From: Gammaproteobacteria bacterium
GTDB taxonomy: Bacteria; Pseudomonadota; Gammaproteobacteria; Chromatiales; Chromatiaceae
Assembly (NCBI GenBank): GCA_006227775.1
Contig: SBFV01000361.1
Span: forward strand, 1-6,169
Direction: 5' to 3'
DNA: 6,169 nucleotides
Numbering within the stretch: the first letter of the stretch is position 1; each line of letters starts with the position of its first letter. Shown in pieces: positions 1-4,136 of the stretch. A program made the translations under genes and the position numbers. Under the pieces are notes generated by a model that saw only the letters and a program-made list of their open reading frames with translations, was not told the origin of the DNA and ran no database searches.

Positions 1-189
1 TAACTCCAGTTCCATGCCAGCCAGCCCAATCAAGCCGGGCACATGGTCGGGTTCGAACTCAACCAATAGATCGATGTCGCTTTGGGCATCCGCGGTCCCG
101 CTTAACTGGGAGCCAAACAAAGCCAGCCGACGGATGTGATGCTGACCACAGAAGCGCTCCAGGATGGTTGGATCGATATCGAGCCGCAT
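1..189 (-). CDS. MNT-type nucleotidyltransferase (MntA-like antitoxin), N-terminal part, cut by left window edge
   Basis: The 63 codons visible on the minus strand encode the start of a minimal nucleotidyltransferase of the polymerase-beta fold. The diagnostic motif is complete: G26-S27, ten residues, then D38-I-D40 followed by LLVEF (GSX10DXD), which in this family supplies two of the metal-binding aspartates. The third aspartate and the C-terminus lie outside the window. The ATG at 187-189 is preceded by GGGAGG (minus strand of 200-205) with a 10-nt spacer, which fixes the start. Known family role: proteins of this size are usually paired with a HEPN protein (HepT). In the characterised pairs MntA AMPylates the HEPN toxin and neutralises it. 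Inference: the HEPN partner would lie just left of the window. The reading frame is intact as far as it is visible. An alternative is a lone or antibiotic-adenylating nucleotidyltransferase, which is less likely given the short N-terminus. Confidence 0.88.
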   Translation of the reverse strand, partial: MRLDIDPTILERFCGQHHIRRLALFGSQLSGTADAQSDIDLLVEFEPDHVPGLIGLAGMELEL

Positions 190-199
190 GTTGAATTTG

Positions 200-205
200 C
201 CTCCC
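200..205 (-). promoter_or_regulatory. Ribosome binding site of the MNT gene
   Basis: The minus strand reads GGGAGG here, 10 nt before the ATG at 189. It is a strong Shine-Dalgarno match and supports that start for the edge-truncated nucleotidyltransferase. Confidence 0.6.
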
Positions 206-342
206 AGGGAAAATGCCGTGGTTCAGCCTGAATGCCCGCTGGTGGTGGTGCGATTACCAAAACCTCGGGGCCAATGATGGCCGCCGCAAAGATTCGTTGC
301 ACCGACGATATTTGCTAGGCTTATGCTTGACACAACCAGAAC

Positions 343-347
343 GGGGA
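343..347 (+). promoter_or_regulatory. Ribosome binding site that decides the GTG start of the Uma2 gene
   Basis: The sequence GGGGA lies 7 nt before the GTG at 355. An in-frame TGA at 328-330 rules out any earlier start except within 331-354, which contains no standard start codon, so GTG 355 with this Shine-Dalgarno-like sequence is the natural choice. Confidence 0.55.
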
Positions 348-354
348 TCGACTC

Positions 355-933
355 GTGTTTGCGCCCAATGTACTCAACCCGATTCATCGCATCGACGTGA
401 AGCGGTTTCACCGGATGATCGAGGCCGGCTGCTTCGGCGACGGCGACCGGGTGGAACTGATCGACGGGGAGATGCGTGACATGACGCCCATTGGTCCGCC
501 CCACGGGGGCACAACCGATATTCTGACCATGATCCTGGCCCCGAAGCTGGCTGGCAAGGCCATCCTCCGTATCCAGGGTCCCCTGGTCTTGGACGACGGC
601 ACCGAGCTCTATCCGGATCTCGCCGTGCTCCAACAGCGGGAGGACTTCTACCGCCAGGCCAATCCCACGGGCGACGACGCACTCCTGGTCATCGAGGTGG
701 CGGACTCCAGTCTGAGCCTGGACCAGGGTCCCAAGCTCGTCAAGTACGCCCACGCCGGCATCCGCCGCTATTGGGTAGTGGACCTGCGGCACCGCACCCT
801 GCACGACTACCGGGACCCGGACCGCTTCCAGGGCCGCTACCGGCAATTGCACGCGCTCACCAGCGGGGACATCGGCCTGGACATCGCGGGGGTACGGGTT
901 AGGGTGGCCATCGCGGAGATCTTCCCCGACTAG
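355..933 (+). CDS. Uma2 family (DUF820) nuclease-fold protein
   Basis: This 192-residue protein has the full layout of the Uma2/DUF820 family, which adopts a PD-(D/E)xK restriction-endonuclease-like fold. Visible hallmarks are VELIDGE (residues 33-39), H50 in the following helix, YPDLAV with D88, VIEVADSS with E114, and the DQGPKLVKYAHAGIRRYWVVD block (123-143) with K127. D88, E114 and K127 are the expected catalytic-type residues and all are present, so the protein looks intact. Family length is typically about 180-200 residues, which fits. The family is very abundant in cyanobacteria and in some Chromatiales and other environmental bacteria. Its cellular role is poorly established and many copies appear to be mobile or defence-associated; no target can be named. 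The start is GTG at 355, with GGGGA 7 nt upstream. It is divergent from the MNT gene and is followed by a hairpin-forming repeat. Confidence 0.93.
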   Translation: MFAPNVLNPIHRIDVKRFHRMIEAGCFGDGDRVELIDGEMRDMTPIGPPHGGTTDILTMILAPKLAGKAILRIQGPLVLDDGTELYPDLAVLQQREDFYRQANPTGDDALLVIEVADSSLSLDQGPKLVKYAHAGIRRYWVVDLRHRTLHDYRDPDRFQGRYRQLHALTSGDIGLDIAGVRVRVAIAEIFPD

Positions 934-1102
934 CGGGACTTTACCCCCTCACGCCTCAATTTTCAGTTTTTCCGTCCCTCCCCGTCGTGGCGGAAAACTG
1001 AAGTGCGCTGGCCATGGTTAACGCGAACGTGCCTTTTTTTCCGCGGTCCCCCCTCATTGTCACCCCTCCCTTCCAATCAAGATCTGGCAGTGAATTAAGC
1101 CC
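934..1102. other. Intergenic region between Uma2 and UxaA-family genes
   Basis: This 169-bp spacer contains the inverted repeat described separately (962-1002), a run of T at 1034-1040 and a T/C-rich stretch (about 1040-1077). The sequence TTGTCA at 1057-1062 is a good -35 match, but no well-spaced -10 box follows, so a sigma-70 promoter for the downstream gene is only possible, not shown. An in-frame stop (TGA 1091-1093) lies just before the proposed UxaA-family start. Confidence 0.4.
962..1002. repeat. Inverted repeat / stem-loop downstream of the Uma2 gene
   Basis: The left arm TTCAGTTTTTCCG (962-974) pairs with the right arm CGGAAAACTGAA (991-1002), giving 12 base pairs with a single bulged T and a 16-nt loop. 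A further G-U pair could extend it at 961/1003. It lies 28 bp after the Uma2 stop. No T-tract follows directly, so it is not a textbook intrinsic terminator, although T7 begins about 30 nt later at 1034. It could serve as a transcript-end hairpin, be a copy of a dispersed palindromic element, or be a protein-binding palindrome. The pairing is certain; the function is not. Confidence 0.6.
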
Positions 1103-2893
1103 TTGGATAATCAGAAGGTTCTCATTGTTTTTGCCCCCGACGACAATGTCGCCATTGCCCTGAGCGACCTGCTCCCCGGTGAGACCTATCTCCTGCTCAG
1201 CGGGGAAGGCGGAACCTTGGGCGAGTTATCCATCGCGGCGGAGCAGCCTGTCTGGCTCGCGGGTCCCGCGCCGGAGCCGCCGATCATTCGCCACTACTAT
1301 AAAGTCGCCACCAGGCATATCCCCCGGCACGAGCCGATCATCAAGGACCGAGTCCCCATCGGTGAGGCGTCCGAGGAGATCCAGCCGGGGCAGGTCGTGC
1401 ATCAGGTATTTCGTGCCCGCATGGGTGGTTTCGAGCGTATCGGGGGCAATATCCGCGAATATCCCAATGCCTTCTCGCCCCCCGCCTCGCAGCTCGAAAC
1501 CCTGGCCGCGGCGAGCCGCATCACCACTGCGGGCCTCATCCGTCCTTCCCACCTCAGGCCGCGACGGACAATCCCGACGCCGGCGCCGGTCATTGCCTCA
1601 GCGTCCGCCAACGGCTTGCCAGGACAGCCGTTGCCAGCGGTCGGTCGAGGCTCCGGGGACGCCGGCGGACCGGAAACCTTGCTGGCCTACGAACGCGGTG
1701 CAGCCCCTTTCGGCTCACGCAATCACCTGTTGGTCATCCCCTCCGTTTTCTGCATCAATCAGGAAGCTGGCGAAATCGCCGATACTTTTGCCACCGAGGC
1801 CTGGGGTGACCAGGGCGAAAACCGTGTCATCGCCCTGCCGCATGCCACCGGTTGCTGCCAGGTCGGCTATGACGAGGAGGTATCGCTGCGTCTACTCGCC
1901 AACATGATCGCGCACCCCAACGTGGGCGCCGCGGTCATCGTTACCCTGGGTTGCAGCCCCCTGTGCGTGCAGGATCGCCTGCTCCGCAAGGCGCGGACCC
2001 TCACCGACAAGCCGATCCAGGCGGTGAGCGTCCAGGCCCTGGGGCGGGCGGCGGCCCTCGCCCGAGGCAAGGAGGCCGTTGCCGCTCTCTTGCCCGCGCT
2101 CCAGCGCGCCCGGCGCAGTCCTCAGCCCCTGGATGAATTGCTCCTGGCCGTTAAGTGCGGGGCCTCGGACCTTACCAGCGGTCTCTTCGCCAATACCGCC
2201 ACCGGGCACGTCGCTGACCTGGTCCTCGACCAGGGCGGTTCCGTCGTCATCTCGGAGATCATGGAGTTTTTTGGTGCCGAAAAGGCCCTCAAGTCCCGCT
2301 GTCGCGATCAATCGGTCTGGCTCGACCTGCTGCGCCTCATCAAGACCAACGAGATGATCGGCAAGGCCGCCGCGGCCCTGGCGGAACAGGACATCCACTC
2401 AATGGAGTTGACCATGGGCAACATCGAGGCTGGTCTCTCCACCCAGGAGGAGAAGTCCCTGGGCGCGATACGCAAGATGGGCTTCAAGCATCCCATCGAG
2501 AACGTGGTGGGTTTCGCCGAGCGCCTCGCCGATGCCCGTGCCGGGCTCTATGTCATGGACGGGCCGGGTCAGGACTTGATCTCCGCCTCCGGGCTGGGCG
2601 CGACCGGCGCCCAGGCCATGATCTTCACCACTGGCATCGGCAATCCCCTGGGCAATGCCCTGACCCCGGTCATCAAAGTCACCGGCAACCGCGAGACCGC
2701 CGCCCGGCAGCCGGATTTCATCGACCTCTACATCCCCCTGGTGGAACTGCTCCAGCAGGGACTGTCGGCCCCGGCTGCCGCCCGCCAATGCCTGTGGGCC
2801 GCGGTCGTGATGGCCATCGAGGGACGGCCGACGCTTGCCGAGCGCAATCGTCACCGCGACTTTGCCAGCCGCGGCTATGCCATGGTGCAATAG
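1103..2893 (+). CDS. UxaA-family hydro-lyase (altronate/galactarate dehydratase superfamily), SAF domain plus catalytic domain
   Basis: This 596-residue protein belongs to the UxaA/GarD superfamily, cytoplasmic metal-dependent lyases such as altronate dehydratase (UxaA), galactarate dehydratase (GarD) and sulfolactate sulfo-lyase (SuyAB). Residues ~10-103 match the N-terminal SAF-like domain (PDDNVAIAL, KVATRHIPRHEPIIK, PIGEASEEIQPG, VVH). Residues ~107-195 are a Pro/Ala/Gly/Arg-rich linker. The catalytic-type part follows: GSRN (204-207), PHATGCC (246-252), LGCS (281-284), KCGASD (350-355), SGLFAN, TMGNIEAGLS (436-445), EKSLGAIRK and FTTGIGNPLG (507-516). Family members are usually about 500-525 residues; the excess is mostly the linker. 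The start is TTG at 1103, the first usable start after the in-frame TGA at 1091; the Shine-Dalgarno match is poor (TGGCAG at 1085), so the start is less certain. A STAS gene follows after 46 bp, probably in the same transcript. No uronate or sulfonate pathway genes are visible, so the substrate cannot be named. Confidence 0.85.
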   Translation: MDNQKVLIVFAPDDNVAIALSDLLPGETYLLLSGEGGTLGELSIAAEQPVWLAGPAPEPPIIRHYYKVATRHIPRHEPIIKDRVPIGEASEEIQPGQVVHQVFRARMGGFERIGGNIREYPNAFSPPASQLETLAAASRITTAGLIRPSHLRPRRTIPTPAPVIASASANGLPGQPLPAVGRGSGDAGGPETLLAYERGAAPFGSRNHLLVIPSVFCINQEAGEIADTFATEAWGDQGENRVIALPHATGCCQVGYDEEVSLRLLANMIAHPNVGAAVIVTLGCSPLCVQDRLLRKARTLTDKPIQAVSVQALGRAAALARGKEAVAALLPALQRARRSPQPLDELLLAVKCGASDLTSGLFANTATGHVADLVLDQGGSVVISEIMEFFGAEKALKSRCRDQSVWLDLLRLIKTNEMIGKAAAALAEQDIHSMELTMGNIEAGLSTQEEKSLGAIRKMGFKHPIENVVGFAERLADARAGLYVMDGPGQDLISASGLGATGAQAMIFTTGIGNPLGNALTPVIKVTGNRETAARQPDFIDLYIPLVELLQQGLSAPAAARQCLWAAVVMAIEGRPTLAERNRHRDFASRGYAMVQ

Positions 2894-2924
2894 TTTTACC
2901 GGGGAAGACGCAAGATCGATTGGC

Positions 2925-2934
2925 GGGGGCAGAG
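2925..2934 (+). promoter_or_regulatory. Ribosome binding site region deciding the start of the STAS gene
   Basis: A purine-rich stretch, GGGGG at 2925-2929 and AGAG at 2931-2934, precedes the ATG at 2940 by 5-10 nt. This supports that start over the upstream in-frame TTG (2835) and ATG (2877), both of which lie inside the preceding gene. Confidence 0.5.
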
Positions 2935-2939
2935 CTACG

Positions 2940-4019
2940 ATGGACATCCACCAGGACAGCATTGGCGATCCGGCCCACTTCACCATGAGTGGTCGTCTCG
3001 ACGCCCTGACCGCCGGCGCCCTGCGGGAGCACCTGGCAGCGGCCATGGAGACCGGCGCCCGCCATCTGGAACTCGATCTGGCGGCGGTGGATTTCATGAG
3101 TTCCGCCGGTATCCGCGTGCTCCTGCAATTTCATGTGCTTCTGGGGCGGATCAAGGGCAGTCTAGTAGTGGTAGCGGCCTCGCCCTTCGTGCGGGAGTTG
3201 CTGGAGATCGCTGGCCTGTATGATCTGCTGGTCAGAGAAGAGATGGCCCCGCCCACCCCGGCGGCCGTGGCCTTTCAGGTCCCGGAGATGCGGCTGATTG
3301 GTAGCCTGAACCCGCTCGAGCCCGGGGCGCGGCTGCGGATGACGCAGGTACCCCAAGGCGGTGGTCGCTATCCTTTTCCCGCCACCAGTTTCAGCCTGGG
3401 CTTTGGCACCCTTGGCCTGAGCGAACATCCGGCGGTCGCCACCGACTGCGGTACCCTGGTCGCTGCTGGGGGCTACGCCATCTATGCCTGTCCGGCTGCC
3501 GGCTATATCCCCGATTACATGATCCATGCACCGGAGTTCGTGTCGCGGCTCGATTTGCTTCAAGGGTGGCACTGCACCGGCGATTTTGCCTTCTTCCTCG
3601 ACTTCGCCGGCACCGGCAGGGAAGGTGTTGGCCTCGATGCCCTGGGTCGCTATCTGCTCGACGCCACGGAAGAGGACGCCCTCGGTCTGATCCTGGTGGG
3701 CGAAGCTGGCACGGTGGCCGGGGAACGGTTGCGCCCTGACCCGGCAGGGGGTAACACGCCCCTGGCGGAACCCCGAAGCCTGGGAGAGAGCGCCCTTCTG
3801 GTAGCGGGTTGGGTCGGCCGTAAGGGCGGCGCCGGGCAGGTCGGGGCATGCCATGCCGCCGCCTTTCAGCCTGCCCCGTTACGCAAGGGGCCGCAGCGAC
3901 TGACGGATGCGGTCACCGCCCTCTTCAATCAGCCTTTGGTCGAGGTACTCCGCCTCCTGCCCGCTACCCGGCTGAAACGTGGCGTGGCCTGGCTGGCACC
4001 CCTCGACCAGGATGGCTGA
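2940..4019 (+). CDS. STAS-domain protein with a large unassigned C-terminal region
   Basis: This 359-residue protein begins with a STAS domain (about residues 1-100) of the anti-sigma-factor antagonist type. Visible elements are the strand FTMSGRLDAL (14-23), the strand HLELDLAAVDFM (42-53), the switch segment SSAGIRVLL (54-62) and the C-terminal helix around VRELLEIAGL (84-93). Aligning with SpoIIAA places S55 at the phosphorylated serine. In known partner-switching systems this serine is phosphorylated by an RsbW/SpoIIAB-like kinase and dephosphorylated by a PP2C phosphatase; neither is present in the window. Residues ~113-359 match nothing I recognise. They contain PFPATSFSLGFGTLGL (145-160), two Gly/Ala-rich strands, HCTGDFAFFLDFAG (211-224) and GLILVGEAGTVAG (249-261), with no clear membrane helix or signal peptide. 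The ATG at 2940 was chosen because it has a purine-rich RBS and gives a normal STAS N-terminus. The gene sits 46 bp after the UxaA-family gene on the same strand and probably forms an operon with it. Confidence 0.85.
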   Translation: MDIHQDSIGDPAHFTMSGRLDALTAGALREHLAAAMETGARHLELDLAAVDFMSSAGIRVLLQFHVLLGRIKGSLVVVAASPFVRELLEIAGLYDLLVREEMAPPTPAAVAFQVPEMRLIGSLNPLEPGARLRMTQVPQGGGRYPFPATSFSLGFGTLGLSEHPAVATDCGTLVAAGGYAIYACPAAGYIPDYMIHAPEFVSRLDLLQGWHCTGDFAFFLDFAGTGREGVGLDALGRYLLDATEEDALGLILVGEAGTVAGERLRPDPAGGNTPLAEPRSLGESALLVAGWVGRKGGAGQVGACHAAAFQPAPLRKGPQRLTDAVTALFNQPLVEVLRLLPATRLKRGVAWLAPLDQDG

Positions 4020-4100
4020 CATCGTGGTGTGATAAGTGGGTTAACGGCCCGGCGGACGCGCTTGCATCTGGCCTGTGCGGCCCTCGGCGCGGTTTGCCTC

Positions 4101-4136
4101 GGCACCCGCCAGCCCTCACCGCCCGTGACGGGTGCC
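4101..4136. other. GC-rich inverted repeat at the convergent gene junction
   Basis: GGCACCCG (4101-4108) is perfectly complementary to CGGGTGCC (4129-4136) across a 20-nt spacer. It spans the stop codon of sbcC (minus-strand TGA at 4116-4118) and lies in the gap between the convergent STAS and sbcC genes, where a bidirectional transcript-end hairpin would be expected. No T-tract follows on either strand, and an 8-bp repeat can arise by chance in GC-rich DNA. The rest of the 96-bp gap (4020-4115) shows nothing clear. Confidence 0.3.

Larger units (their letters stand above)
190..354. other. Divergent intergenic region between MNT and Uma2 genes
   Basis: This 165-bp spacer separates two genes transcribed away from each other, so it must hold promoters for both if they are expressed separately. 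Its composition looks less GC-rich than the coding DNA to the right. On the plus strand TTGCAC (297-302) and TATGCT (322-327) resemble -35 and -10 boxes, but the 19-nt spacing and weak matches make this only a guess. I see no convincing gene, repeat or operator in it; the open frames crossing it are not recognisable proteins. Confidence 0.4.

Noticed and set aside
223..852. A 209-codon minus-strand open frame opposite the Uma2 gene
   Set aside because: The Uma2 frame on the other strand has all family motifs; the antisense translation has none.
1034..1040. T7 run as the tract of an intrinsic terminator
   Set aside because: The hairpin at 962-1002 ends about 30 nt earlier and I found no convincing stem immediately before the T run.
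2835..2939. Extended N-terminus for the STAS protein using TTG 2835 or ATG 2877
   Set aside because: Both starts lie inside the upstream gene, the added residues do not resemble a STAS N-terminus, and ATG 2940 has a purine-rich ribosome site and gives a normal domain start.
3162..3854. A 230-codon open frame on the minus strand opposite the STAS gene
   Set aside because: It is antisense to a gene with a recognisable STAS domain, has no family motif of its own, and is of the kind expected by chance in high-GC DNA.
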